A stretch of 64,000 nucleotides of DNA from Legionella tucsonensis (GTDB taxonomy: Bacteria; Pseudomonadota; Gammaproteobacteria; Legionellales; Legionellaceae). The notes under the pieces are model-generated. The model was not told where the DNA came from. It saw nothing but the letters and a program-made list of their open reading frames with translations, and did no database searches. Position 1 is the stretch's first letter, and each line of letters starts with the position of its first letter. Location of the stretch: NCBI RefSeq assembly GCF_001468035.1, contig NZ_LNZA01000001.1, positions 2,430,328-2,494,327 on the forward strand, read 5' to 3'. A program made the translations under genes and the position numbers. Positions 27,312 to 36,520 of this stretch are shown here, piece after piece.

Positions 27312-28448
27312 ATGCCTTTGGATTATGAAATATTACGAATTATATGGTGGATCCTACTCGGTGTATTATTGATTGGTTTTGCGATCATGGATGGTTTTGA
27401 CCTGGGTGTTGCTATGTGGCTGCCCTGGCTTGCAAAGAAAGATATAGAAAGACGTATACTAATTAATAGTATTGGCGCAACCTGGGAAGGAAATCAAGTC
27501 TGGTTTATTCTCGGTGGCGGCGCCATCTTTGCTGCCTGGCCAGCCTTATATGCGCTCTCTTTCTCAGGTTTTTATTTTGCGATGCTTCTGATTTTGTTGG
27601 CCCTAATCTTGCGTCCCGTTGGTTTTAAATACCGTTCAAAATTAGCGAATCCTCGGTGGCGTTCATTTTGGGATTATGCTTTATTTGTTGGTGGCTTTGT
27701 CCCCGCACTCATTTTTGGTGTTGCCATTGGCAATGTATTACAAGGAGTTCCTTTTTATTTTGATCAATATTTACGACCATTCTACACTGGCAGCTTTCTT
27801 GATTTATTGAATCCTTTTGCCCTGCTGTGTGGTTTGTTGTCTGTGTTGATGCTTGCCATGCATGGCGCTTTTTTTCTTAACTTAAGAACCGAGGATCGCA
27901 TCCAAAAACGAGCCAGAACTGCAGGAAAAATATCCGCTCTCCTGAGCATATTGATTTTTATAAGCGCTGGAATTTGGCTTCATTATGGTATTGATGGTTA
28001 CAGTGTAACCGGAGTTTTAGCTCATAATGGCCCATCGAACCCACATTACAAGACGGCTATTCGACTTGCAAATGCTTGGTTTTTTAACTACCGCGAACTG
28101 CCCATAACTTTATTTGCTCCAGGAATCGGCATTATTGCGGCATTATTAGCTTTCATAGTTGCAAAACATGTTAAGACAGCTTTTATTTGCAGCGCCCTTT
28201 CGGTTGCCGGCATTATCGCCACTGTAGGCGTCAGTATGTTTCCATTTATACTGCCTTCTTCGTCTAATCCTGAACAAAGCTTGCTGGTCTGGGATAGTTC
28301 CTCAAGTCAGTTAACTTTGTTTATCATGTTAGTAGCAACTGTTATTTTATTACCGCTAGTTTTGCTTTATACCGCTTGGGTTTATCATGTATTACGAGGA
28401 AAAATAACAGAGCAAACAATTGCTAAAAATCAAGATACAGCTTATTAG
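27312..28448 (+). CDS. cydB: Cytochrome bd ubiquinol oxidase subunit II
   Basis: A 378-residue membrane protein, the partner of CydA. The start ATG at 27312 follows GGAG and gives MPLDYEILRIIWWILLG, matching the family N terminus; the longer frame into cydA is not used. The FAIMDGFDLGV motif and GNQVWFILGGGAIFAAWP are characteristic. Length equals the E. coli protein. The operon continues to cydX after nine bases. Confidence 0.96.
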   Translation: MPLDYEILRIIWWILLGVLLIGFAIMDGFDLGVAMWLPWLAKKDIERRILINSIGATWEGNQVWFILGGGAIFAAWPALYALSFSGFYFAMLLILLALILRPVGFKYRSKLANPRWRSFWDYALFVGGFVPALIFGVAIGNVLQGVPFYFDQYLRPFYTGSFLDLLNPFALLCGLLSVLMLAMHGAFFLNLRTEDRIQKRARTAGKISALLSILIFISAGIWLHYGIDGYSVTGVLAHNGPSNPHYKTAIRLANAWFFNYRELPITLFAPGIGIIAALLAFIVAKHVKTAFICSALSVAGIIATVGVSMFPFILPSSSNPEQSLLVWDSSSSQLTLFIMLVATVILLPLVLLYTAWVYHVLRGKITEQTIAKNQDTAY

Positions 28449-28457
28449 GAGGTGATT

Positions 28458-28562
28458 ATGTGGTATTTTTCCTGGATATTAGGTACTGGTCTGGCTTGTT
28501 GTTTTGCCATCTTAAATGCAATGTGGCTTGAGCTGAACGACTCGAAAAATGAGTCAAAGTAA
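28458..28562 (+). CDS. cydX: Cytochrome bd small subunit CydX
   Basis: A 34-residue single-helix peptide beginning MWYFSWILGTGLACCFAILN and ending in a charged tail with the conserved Trp-Leu-Glu (MWLELN). This is the CydX/YbgT pattern; CydX binds CydA and keeps the haem groups in place. A very strong GGAGGTGATT ribosome site overlaps the cydB end. It completes the cyd operon and is followed by a terminator. Confidence 0.93.
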   Translation: MWYFSWILGTGLACCFAILNAMWLELNDSKNESK

Positions 28563-28582
28563 ACCTGGTACTTATATCGTGT

Positions 28583-28606
28583 CCCGAGAAATAATATGCT
28601 CTCGGG
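28583..28606 (+). terminator. Terminator of the cyd operon
   Basis: CCCGAGA (28583-28589) pairs with TCTCGGG (28600-28606), followed by a pyrimidine-rich run. It lies 20 bases after the cydX stop, before the convergent L,D-transpeptidase gene. Confidence 0.65.
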
Positions 28607-28640
28607 CTTCTCTTCACTTCTTCAATAACATACGACAATC

Positions 28641-29912
28641 CTATAATCCTACCCAACGAATAAACTCATTATGTGCATTTAAATTAACTGATGAGTCTCC
28701 CTCAAAATAAACAGTGAAACTATTCGCAAGAGAATTGTCTCTGGCTAAATCACCATTGATTTTAACTGACTTGATTTTACCTAAATTGACAAATTGCATT
28801 TGCGTCTCATAATAACCACCTCGGACTACTTTGAGAACAGGTATTACAAAGCGAATGGCATTAATACCATCTTCTTGACCTGTACTCTCTGGATTGGTGT
28901 TATGAGACAAATAAAAAAGTTCTCGTCCATTCAGTGCAATGTATTCCGCATTATTAATCTGTCGTCGTAGCATTCGCGTCAATGGTGCTGTGGTATGAAA
29001 TACTCGTTCATATGTATCTGCTGAAATGACTGTAACAGGTTTAGTTTCTGCCTGTTTGCTGCCTTTATATCCCTTACCTACAAATAAAATAGCATCACGT
29101 TGTTCATCAGTTGCAGTATCAGGTATTTGTATGGTCAAAGAATTCATATATTGAGATGTGGAAGTTTTATCACAATTTAAAAATTTTGATTTGGCAAACC
29201 ATGCGTCACTAGGATAATAAATAACCAATAAAGATTTATCCTTTATGGTGTTAATGATTCCTTGGGAGTTCGCCAAAGGAAGTGCTGGACATCCCCAGCT
29301 TCGTCCAGGTCTTCCATATCTTTTAATAAAGCCTTCTTCTACATACCACCCAGAATGCATTACGATAGCTCTTCCCGATGCATTATCATTAAAATTACGA
29401 TCCAAACCATCCAAACGCAATGAAAGACCATCTCGGCCATAATATGCCTGCTGTGTTTGATAAACTCCAATACTACTGGCTTTACTATTGTGTTTATTAG
29501 AAAAGAAATTGGTCAATAAAGCACCTGATTTGATACCATGCGACACGTAAGTATGAAACAATAATTTTTTTGCTTTTAAATCAAAAACCCAAAAACGCTT
29601 TTCATTTGATGGTAAAGAATAATCGATAATCGTTAAAATATTATTATGATCCACATTATATTCAGTCGCACACTTTAGAGTAGTGAGTACCTTGTCAATC
29701 ACTAACGGATTTAAGTGAGGAGCTTCATGAGTTAACAGCATCTTAATAACATTTAATGATTGGTCATTAATTTGTTCTGGCGCCGAAAACGGTGTGATTT
29801 CGCTGATGAAACGAATATCACTCTTAATTGCTTGTGTATGGGGAAACGCTAATGGCAATTGCGGAAAAGAGGTTACAGTTACTGCTAAAAATAATAGCAG
29901 GAGAGCACTCAT
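28641..29912 (-). CDS. Murein L,D-transpeptidase catalytic domain protein
   Basis: A 423-residue exported protein with a hydrophobic N-terminal signal segment. The middle (residues about 120-230) has the YkuD_2-type L,D-transpeptidase core: HSGWYVEEGF supplies the conserved His and GRSWGCPALPL the catalytic Cys. These periplasmic enzymes remodel peptidoglycan by 3-3 cross-links or attach proteins to it. The final 180 residues form a second, unrecognised beta-rich part that is longer than in minimal family members. Single gene, convergent with the cyd operon. Confidence 0.85.
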   Translation of the reverse strand: MSALLLLFLAVTVTSFPQLPLAFPHTQAIKSDIRFISEITPFSAPEQINDQSLNVIKMLLTHEAPHLNPLVIDKVLTTLKCATEYNVDHNNILTIIDYSLPSNEKRFWVFDLKAKKLLFHTYVSHGIKSGALLTNFFSNKHNSKASSIGVYQTQQAYYGRDGLSLRLDGLDRNFNDNASGRAIVMHSGWYVEEGFIKRYGRPGRSWGCPALPLANSQGIINTIKDKSLLVIYYPSDAWFAKSKFLNCDKTSTSQYMNSLTIQIPDTATDEQRDAILFVGKGYKGSKQAETKPVTVISADTYERVFHTTAPLTRMLRRQINNAEYIALNGRELFYLSHNTNPESTGQEDGINAIRFVIPVLKVVRGGYYETQMQFVNLGKIKSVKINGDLARDNSLANSFTVYFEGDSSVNLNAHNEFIRWVGL

Positions 29913-30068
29913 GATTTGTCCTTTTTTCTAATTGTTCAAATCCTGTATTTTTAATATAGCTCAAATTTTTTATTACATCTGATAATCTTAAGAGACAAGA
30001 GGTGATTTATTTTTAAATTGTTTGACTGCTTGAAGAGGCGACGGGCTTTGCAGCCCAGACGAAATTGA

Positions 30069-30452
30069 TTACATTGCTTTTACTGGAAATCCTTGGGACT
30101 TTTCCTGATTTGCATCATATTTGTAACAAATACTCGTTACCGCATTGGTCAGATGCAACAGGGAATTCCCTACATTCTCTGCGAGCGAATTCGAAGAACA
30201 ACCCAATGTCGCTCCTGCATAAGCAGTGCCCAAACCCGTAAAATTAAGAGCAGCATTTCCTATGCTCATCAATGCATTATCATTTCTACTGAAGGTTACT
30301 ACATTAAGTGCAAGCATTGCTATCTCAAAACCATTTTCCCAAGCAGATTCCGGATCAGAAAATATCTTAAACGCGTTCAACATGAGAAAAAAACCATTTG
30401 TGACTTGCATAGCAGCACGCCATTTATTTTCCTTATTAAAAAAACCTGACAT
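30069..30452 (-). CDS. Hypothetical protein with hydrophobic segments
   Basis: A 127-residue protein of unknown family. It has several moderately hydrophobic helical stretches (about residues 15-30, 40-55 and 60-85) rich in Ala, Asn and Gly, with two Cys, and no clear signal peptide. AGGAGG precedes the ATG, so translation is likely. It may be membrane-associated. It has no functional neighbours; a short GGGCT/AGCCC hairpin follows the stop. Confidence 0.65.
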   Translation of the reverse strand: MSGFFNKENKWRAAMQVTNGFFLMLNAFKIFSDPESAWENGFEIAMLALNVVTFSRNDNALMSIGNAALNFTGLGTAYAGATLGCSSNSLAENVGNSLLHLTNAVTSICYKYDANQEKSQGFPVKAM

Positions 30453-30791
30453 TATTAATCCTCCTGAGATTAGTTAGGCTTGATCGAACTTTAAACATGT
30501 CGTCCAGAAAAATCAAGCACTTTATCTCATTGATTACTCAGGAAATTCAATAACACTTGAAACTCAGTTTCTTGACAAACAAAACAAAAATTAGTGACAA
30601 AATGCAGCTGAATGAAAGTCAAATTTAATCTGGAAAATATTCTTCTCTTCCACTAAACTTTATCCTGCGTTGCAAGCTCACTCGGCTTCAGTCATGTATA
30701 TATACACTCCTTCTCCTCATTCACTTGAGCGCCTTGTCTAAAGCTTAGTGGCTAATGACTCTATGAATTTTAGACACAAAATATCAAACAA
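30453..30791. other. Intergenic stretch without a recognised gene
   Basis: About 339 bases, AT-rich, with no supported reading frame. The part from 30660 to 30760 (GTTGCAAGCTCACTCGGC, then several palindromic TATATA and TTCACTTGAGCGCC pieces) looks like worn repeat DNA rather than a promoter. The first 60 bases hold the ribosome site of the minus-strand gene. Confidence 0.4.
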
Positions 30792-32705
30792 TTAAAGACA
30801 GAATAAAATGGATTGCTCTTCATTGAGTTCTTTTTCATCCGTTTGCTCTCTAAGAGGTTGAGTTTTTGCAGCAAACAAATGAGATAAATTATTCATTAAC
30901 AAACGTACGGTACGTTTGTTGGGATTTATATAATTTGATTTTTCTCGACGTATCTGCTGTTCTTCTGCAATAAATTGGCTTTTTATTTGAATTTTAATCG
31001 CATCATCCAAATTTGGAATAAACTCAATTTGGCGTATTCCCCCATCCACAATATTTTGATACTCCTCAATTAATCCATCCACTTTAATTTTCCAAGCAGT
31101 GGCATCATCTATCATTTTTGCAGTCTTAGATTTAAAGAAGGAAAAGTACTGAGCAAGGAAATTAGAAATTTTCACGAAAAAACCATCATGTAATTTGATA
31201 AATGCGCTCAAGGTCTGGCTTTTTGCCTGAAGACCTTGCAAGAAAAATGAATTTTCTTTTACAGTAGTAAGCAACCTAGAACTCGCTTGCACAGACTCTT
31301 TCATTAGCTCATTTGCGTTTTGTAACGCAGCGAGTCGCTCAGAACTTTCCTTTGCGATTAAGAGTTTCAACTCTTCGTCTTGATTAAAAAAACGATTATT
31401 TATGGCAGTAATTTGGTTCTCTTTTTTCTTCAGTTTTTCTCGTAAGTCCAACAAACATGTTTTTGTCAGATCTTTAAGTTCCGCTTTACAGGTGCCATCT
31501 AGGGTAGTTGGGAGAGTGGATGCAATCCTGGTTTGCAATGCATTGGGTGTAGCAGTTCGATAAACAAGCGTTATTGGTGAAGTCACCCAACTCACCCCCT
31601 GAAGCACTCCTGAAGTCAGATCAGGAGAATCAGCAATAGTTTTTAACTGCTTTATGTTTTCAAGCAATTGTTGTTTTGGACCTTCTTCTGCTATTTCTAA
31701 AAGAACTTGAAATAACGGCGCATGCTCTTTTATAAAATCTAAAAAATCTTTTCTTCCGGTGATTTTCTTATCATTTTCTTCTGCAAATAAAAGTAGTTTA
31801 TTTACTGCCTCTATTTTAGTTTCAAAGCCTACCTTTTTACTCCGTTGTTCAATGAGACTGAAAATACCTGATGAAACTTTTTCTATATCTGCTTCAAGTG
31901 CAGCAAGGCTGTCATGAATGCTTCGTTTTATAGGTTTCACTTCCAGATGAAACCTAGCTCCTCCTGGAGTAGGTCGTTTGTTATTATGTAAACCTCTTTG
32001 AGGTTTTGCGCTCCTCAAAGGGCTAATACCTAGTACTTTAAGATAACGTTCACTCAAGAGATCTTTAAAAGGCTTTAAAGGATCAGCTACAATATCACTC
32101 ATTTCTTTTGCTGATCGTTCTGACTTTAACTGCTCCATTCTTTTTTCTACTTGTAATAAAAAAAGAGCTATCTTGGGCTTGATTTGTTCAAGATCCAAAA
32201 AAAGAGAAATCACAATTTTTGTCTTCCAATCCTTCTCTATTTGGGTAACTGCTATTTGGATAATATGGAATAGCATGTATGAAGAAAGAAGAAACTTTTT
32301 ATATTGATTTTTATCAATAAAAGGAAGGCTATTTAAAGTGAATAGTTTTTCAATATTTCCAATTAAAGCTAAAATATTGCCTCTAGTATTGTCTTTCCAG
32401 TCATCATATAACGAAGATATAACCTCGCTGGAATGAGTCAATAATGCTATTTCTTTATCAGCCGTCTCAGGTAGTTGGGCAATTGCTTCATCAATAAATA
32501 GCTTAACAAAAACGGCTGTTCCCCATGAGCGTGAATTATATTGATTAAAATCGTTATATTTTTTCTGGGCATTCGCTTTGATGACTTCAAGATTATCTAC
32601 TGAGTTAACGTAATTGCTAATAAGCAACGCTGAGTTCAAAGCGTGTTGCTCGGTATGGAATTTGATACCACGCCATAGTTTGAAACGTTCCTCTTTACTC
32701 AGCAT
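30792..32705 (-). CDS. Large coiled-coil protein; Dot/Icm effector candidate
   Basis: A 637-residue soluble protein, almost wholly helical and rich in Lys, Glu, Leu and Asn, without signal peptide. Coiled-coil-like heptads are likely around residues 260-300, 405-470 and 560-600. The segment near residues 235-260 is basic with Arg/Lys-Pro pairs. The last 20 residues contain EQTDEKELNEEQS, a Glu-rich end like the E-block seen in Dot/Icm signals. No enzyme motif is recognised. Such genes in Legionella are usually secreted effectors or effector-like orphans. It is a single gene facing away from the DUF4153-like membrane gene. Confidence 0.82.
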   Translation of the reverse strand: MLSKEERFKLWRGIKFHTEQHALNSALLISNYVNSVDNLEVIKANAQKKYNDFNQYNSRSWGTAVFVKLFIDEAIAQLPETADKEIALLTHSSEVISSLYDDWKDNTRGNILALIGNIEKLFTLNSLPFIDKNQYKKFLLSSYMLFHIIQIAVTQIEKDWKTKIVISLFLDLEQIKPKIALFLLQVEKRMEQLKSERSAKEMSDIVADPLKPFKDLLSERYLKVLGISPLRSAKPQRGLHNNKRPTPGGARFHLEVKPIKRSIHDSLAALEADIEKVSSGIFSLIEQRSKKVGFETKIEAVNKLLLFAEENDKKITGRKDFLDFIKEHAPLFQVLLEIAEEGPKQQLLENIKQLKTIADSPDLTSGVLQGVSWVTSPITLVYRTATPNALQTRIASTLPTTLDGTCKAELKDLTKTCLLDLREKLKKKENQITAINNRFFNQDEELKLLIAKESSERLAALQNANELMKESVQASSRLLTTVKENSFFLQGLQAKSQTLSAFIKLHDGFFVKISNFLAQYFSFFKSKTAKMIDDATAWKIKVDGLIEEYQNIVDGGIRQIEFIPNLDDAIKIQIKSQFIAEEQQIRREKSNYINPNKRTVRLLMNNLSHLFAAKTQPLREQTDEKELNEEQSILFCL

Positions 32706-32885
32706 AGTGAGCTCAATGCATTAGTTAATCGATCCTTAAAATCCATTCTACAAAAATGCAAATTAAAATAAAACCATAATGTTCTAATAAAGCTAAAATT
32801 GAGAAAAACGAATAATATCAGCAAAATAAATGCGAGTGTTTTTAAAATCAGCTATTCTAAATTTATATACCTAAGGAGAAGTAGC

Positions 32886-33974
32886 ATGCCATCAAAAAAA
32901 GGAATCTATCTTTTTACTTTAATTGGCTTACTCCTTGGATTCGCACTTGATGGATTAATTCGCAATGAAATTACCAAGCTCTTTGATTATAGCTTAATCA
33001 GTCTTTTTGCCCTTTTGTATGGGTTGGCTTATAACGAAAAAAATTCTTTTCGCTTAGTTGCCAGCAGTTTCATTATCGCGCTGTTCCTGTCTTTACCCTT
33101 GCTTCCTATAGAAGCTCGTTATACATCCTTACATCTCGAGCATTGGATTACATTTCTGAGCGCCTTTCCACTATTTGTCTATGTGGGGCATTCATTTCAC
33201 TATGCATTCCATCATGATAATACATGGCGTATCAGTTATAACAGCTTATTTGCTGCTGTATGGAATACTATTCTTCTGCTTTTTGTTGCTTCTTTGTTTT
33301 CATCTTTAGCCAATGTACTTATCCTGTTAGGCGCTTTTATTTTTAAAACTGTAGGTAATGATTTTTTATGGAATTTATATTCCAATAATATCCATTTTCA
33401 ATTGATTTCTCATGTTACTTTATTTTTTATAGGATTAGGGGTCGGTCAGCAAAACATCAAAATTATCTATAGCTTGCGCTTTTTACTGCTAAGAATGATG
33501 TACTATTTATTTCCTTTCTTGGCCTTGATTAGTATCGTGTATTTTATTCTTTATCTAAGCCATTTTCTCAGTGGTGGTGAAGAATACGTCAATCCCCTGA
33601 TTATTTTAATTCCATTAACTGCACTAGGAATTATATTTTATAATGCATACTTTCAAGATGGAAGTACGGAATCAGGAGCCGCATCCTGGCTTAAGTTATC
33701 ATTACGTATTTATCGAGTGATTTTATTCTTTTTGGTTTTAATGATGACTTATAAAATTTTCCAATCCTACTCTGTGGACGTTAATGTCGTCATTTATATC
33801 ATCACGGGGATTTTATACAGTCTAACTTATGCAATTACGGCCTGGCTCCCTGAAAATCTAGAGAAAAAATGGGTGCGAATAGGTAACATTAGTTCTGCAT
33901 TATATTTTATAATCGTTCTCTTTTTATTCAATCTGCCTTATATGCCAATAATATTTCAGGTGGGGTCTCAATAA
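32886..33974 (+). CDS. Polytopic membrane protein (DUF4153-like)
   Basis: A 362-residue protein with about ten hydrophobic helices and short loops. Overall pattern and length suit the DUF4153 group, sometimes seen as sensors or scaffolds, but the assignment is weak. ATG 32886 is used because AAGGAGA lies upstream; the frame open from 32799 has no ribosome site. Charged residues are few apart from the ends. It stands between the coiled-coil gene and the lipid biosynthesis cluster, convergent with the latter; no functional tie is visible. Confidence 0.75.
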   Translation: MPSKKGIYLFTLIGLLLGFALDGLIRNEITKLFDYSLISLFALLYGLAYNEKNSFRLVASSFIIALFLSLPLLPIEARYTSLHLEHWITFLSAFPLFVYVGHSFHYAFHHDNTWRISYNSLFAAVWNTILLLFVASLFSSLANVLILLGAFIFKTVGNDFLWNLYSNNIHFQLISHVTLFFIGLGVGQQNIKIIYSLRFLLLRMMYYLFPFLALISIVYFILYLSHFLSGGEEYVNPLIILIPLTALGIIFYNAYFQDGSTESGAASWLKLSLRIYRVILFFLVLMMTYKIFQSYSVDVNVVIYIITGILYSLTYAITAWLPENLEKKWVRIGNISSALYFIIVLFLFNLPYMPIIFQVGSQ

Positions 33975-34004
33975 CAAATTGTCAAGAAAAGATTCATATC
34001 TTTT

Positions 34005-34721
34005 TTATTCTATATCAGGAGTAGGTCTGATATTACCAAATCGCGTATTTTCCTCAACCACCTGATTGACAAAGGTATTTCCGTAACCAATCCAGCATCC
34101 CTTTTTAATGGTCGTTCCTGGACCAATAGTGGTCGACATACCTATAAAAACATTATCTTCAATAATTACAGGAGCAAGGAAGAGTAAACTGCCTACATCA
34201 GAGTGACAACTAATTGACGTACCACTCCCAATAGTGACATTTTTTCCGATAGTGATTAATGGGCAATCAACAAAATCTATGTCAAAAGAATTTATAATTT
34301 GAAAGGAAACTTTAGCGCCTAATGCACGCCAATAAAAAAACTTAATCACATTGAATGTTTGCAATAAGGGAGTTAGACCTACCACTTTAGCAGAACGAGC
34401 AAGAGCAAAATGACAAAACCAGGCAATAGTCATTTGATTCATTTCACGTTTATACCGGCCCGGTTTTAAGCGGGGCAAACACAACCTAATTGCTGCAATA
34501 ATCATAATAAAAGAAGCAAATAAAACAAAAGGAGCCATCGGAAGAACCAGCCAAGTGCATACATAGCCATGATAAATAAATAAACCCATTAAGCTAAAAG
34601 CAAAAACACTAGGCATCAAACTAAATAAGATGGATACCAGGTCAATAATAAGAAGCATAGAGGTAGTTAACTCAGCTTTTACCGGAGTTTTTTTTGACTT
34701 GGTTTTATTCTTCTCGGTCAT
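34005..34721 (-). CDS. Membrane-anchored hexapeptide-repeat acyltransferase
   Basis: A 238-residue protein. The N-terminal part has a basic leader and two membrane helices (about residues 22-45 and 52-78). The C-terminal half is a left-handed beta-helix built from hexapeptide repeats, with IGKNVTIGSGTSIS, then VIIEDNVFIGMSTTIGPGTTI and KKGCWIGYG. Such LbH domains transfer acyl groups; this layout resembles the C-terminal transferase module found with nonribosomal or lipid adenylating enzymes. It is the last gene of the minus-strand arm of the lipid cluster, 54 bases after the GH3 gene, and could release or esterify the product at the membrane. Confidence 0.85.
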   Translation of the reverse strand: MTEKNKTKSKKTPVKAELTTSMLLIIDLVSILFSLMPSVFAFSLMGLFIYHGYVCTWLVLPMAPFVLFASFIMIIAAIRLCLPRLKPGRYKREMNQMTIAWFCHFALARSAKVVGLTPLLQTFNVIKFFYWRALGAKVSFQIINSFDIDFVDCPLITIGKNVTIGSGTSISCHSDVGSLLFLAPVIIEDNVFIGMSTTIGPGTTIKKGCWIGYGNTFVNQVVEENTRFGNIRPTPDIE

Positions 34722-34775
34722 AACATGATGCTCCCTTTTTTATAATAGTTTGGCATAGACGCGAGACATCGAAAC

Positions 34776-36302
34776 TCATTTTTCCGTAATTACTTGCTGA
34801 GAAATAAGCTTTGGTTTAGTCTGCGCATGACTATCTGCTAATAATTCATCTCTTGGCAATTGGAATAAAACCATAGGCAGCACTTCTTTAGTACTCACAC
34901 CATGGGCATAAGGCTCATTAATTTGCATTAAACGCTCATGCATCTGCCCTAATATGGAATCAGATATTTGAGTTGTATCGTCGGTAACAAAAACAATCCT
35001 ATTTCCCAAGCTATTTCGTGCAAAATACCAGTGCGGCGCTAAATCAAAAGAAATACCACATAACATTTCCTGTAATTCTTGGCCAGAAATAGAACAACTC
35101 TCCAATTTAAGCATTTGTGTCTTGTAACAAAATTCAAGCCTTGGTGCTTTATTTAAAAAGTCGATACATTTCACTACATCCTTTAGTTGATAACGGACAA
35201 AGCCCATAGCCGTAGTTAAAAACACTTCATAATTTTTGCCTTGCTCTAACTCCCAGGATTGTAAAAGGTTCTCTTTTTTAATGGGCTTACCTTCTTCAAT
35301 AAACTCAGTAATATGTGCACCAGGATGCAAAAAACCTCCACGTTGATTGTCAATTGGAACAGTAAGCCATCCTTCTGTAGCGGAAAAAGTACCATCAACC
35401 ATCTCAACCCCAGGTCCTAACAATTTTTTTAATTGTCGTGCAGGATATTCACAAAGACTTGAAATCCAACATCCAACTACAGTCAATGATGGCCAAAAAT
35501 CTTTGAATGAGCCTGAATCTTGCTGTGACAATTGACGCAAATAACGCTGACGTTTCTTCGTCACTTGAAGTGGCGGCAAAAAGTCAGGAACAACTTTTTC
35601 ACCTAATAAATAGGGTAAAAAATAATTAAAATTTTTAAGGCAGCGCTCAAAAAGAGCATCAATAACCATGGGCGTGACTGCAAATATAGCGCTAAGATCA
35701 GACGCTAAGGCATACAAAGCGGACCATTGAGTATAGACTTCCGTGCTGTCGAGTACTTCATCAGGCATAGCATAAAAACGTTTAATAAAAGAAGGTAAAG
35801 TACGATAATTAAAATTGCTAATCCAACCCGAAGGGATGCCGGCAGGTGACGTTCTATGAGAATCTATCGCGGCCAAATACAGTATTTTTTCTTGAAACAA
35901 GCCGGGGTAGTTCTGAGCCAGATTATAAATATAAGGAGGCATGGTACGCTGAAACTGTGCTCGAAAAGATTCAGTAATCGGAAAAAATTTTCGAACACCA
36001 GCTGTTCCTGAAGTTTCTGACCAAAAAATCAATTTTTCCCCATTAAAGGGTTGAATAAGACCGTGTTGTGCAGCCAAAAGATCTTTTTCATAATCTTCAT
36101 AAGTTGTAATTGGAAAATTATTCAGACTTAAAGTTTGGCGATTTTGTAATAAAGGAGACCAATAAGCAGATTTTTTTAATAAAGGTACAATTTCTTGATT
36201 CCACAGCCTTTCACGAGAACGTTCGGGGTATTGGGTATCTTTAATAAAAGTCAGATATTTTTTTCGGGTAATTGCCGCAATTAATCTTCTTTTCCAATTC
36301 AT
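34776..36302 (-). CDS. GH3-family acyl-adenylating enzyme
   Basis: A 508-residue protein of the GH3 superfamily, named after plant enzymes that join amino acids to hormones such as jasmonate or auxin through an acyl-adenylate. The ATP motifs are visible: WSETSGTAGVRKFFP near residue 100, DGTFSATEG near residue 305 and LTTAMGFVRYQLKDVV near residue 365. ATG 36302 is chosen over a TTG fifteen bases upstream; neither has a good ribosome site. Located in the minus-strand arm of the lipid cluster, directly behind a 144-bp inverted-repeat element. Likely forms an amide or ester between a fatty or keto acid and an unknown acceptor. Confidence 0.88.
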   Translation of the reverse strand: MNWKRRLIAAITRKKYLTFIKDTQYPERSRERLWNQEIVPLLKKSAYWSPLLQNRQTLSLNNFPITTYEDYEKDLLAAQHGLIQPFNGEKLIFWSETSGTAGVRKFFPITESFRAQFQRTMPPYIYNLAQNYPGLFQEKILYLAAIDSHRTSPAGIPSGWISNFNYRTLPSFIKRFYAMPDEVLDSTEVYTQWSALYALASDLSAIFAVTPMVIDALFERCLKNFNYFLPYLLGEKVVPDFLPPLQVTKKRQRYLRQLSQQDSGSFKDFWPSLTVVGCWISSLCEYPARQLKKLLGPGVEMVDGTFSATEGWLTVPIDNQRGGFLHPGAHITEFIEEGKPIKKENLLQSWELEQGKNYEVFLTTAMGFVRYQLKDVVKCIDFLNKAPRLEFCYKTQMLKLESCSISGQELQEMLCGISFDLAPHWYFARNSLGNRIVFVTDDTTQISDSILGQMHERLMQINEPYAHGVSTKEVLPMVLFQLPRDELLADSHAQTKPKLISQQVITEK

Positions 36303-36320
36303 CCCATTGCCAGCCAAAAT

Positions 36321-36464
36321 AGAGTTCTTGCATAACCGGTGAATTTTTCTTTAGTGCAAGGCGTAACCGTTTCGAGGAGCGGAGTTTACATGGAGTAAAT
36401 GAGCACCGGAGAAACGGTTGCAACGCAGCAATAAAGTAAAAGGTTCCGGTTATGCAAGAACTCT
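36321..36464. mobile_element. MITE-like inverted-repeat element, 144 bp
   Basis: Perfect 19-bp terminal inverted repeats (36321-36339 and 36446-36464, AGAGTTCTTGCATAACCGG and its complement). Nested inside is a second palindrome, AACCGTTTC at 36365-36373 with GAAACGGTT at 36411-36419, and a small inner stem TTTAC/GTAAA. The flanks repeat AAT on both sides, a possible 3-bp target duplication. There is no coding frame. The whole RNA would fold into one long interrupted hairpin. It lies between two genes of one operon, 18 bases before the GH3 start. Confidence 0.8.
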
Positions 36465-36520
36465 AATGAATACGATACGAAATGATAACTTCAAAAACCA
36501 AAGTTGGCGAGGTGATTTTT

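Noticed and set aside
36241-36423. 60-codon minus-strand frame crossing the GH3 start
   Set aside because: It runs through the inverted-repeat element and the GH3 5' end, has no ribosome site and encodes no recognisable protein.
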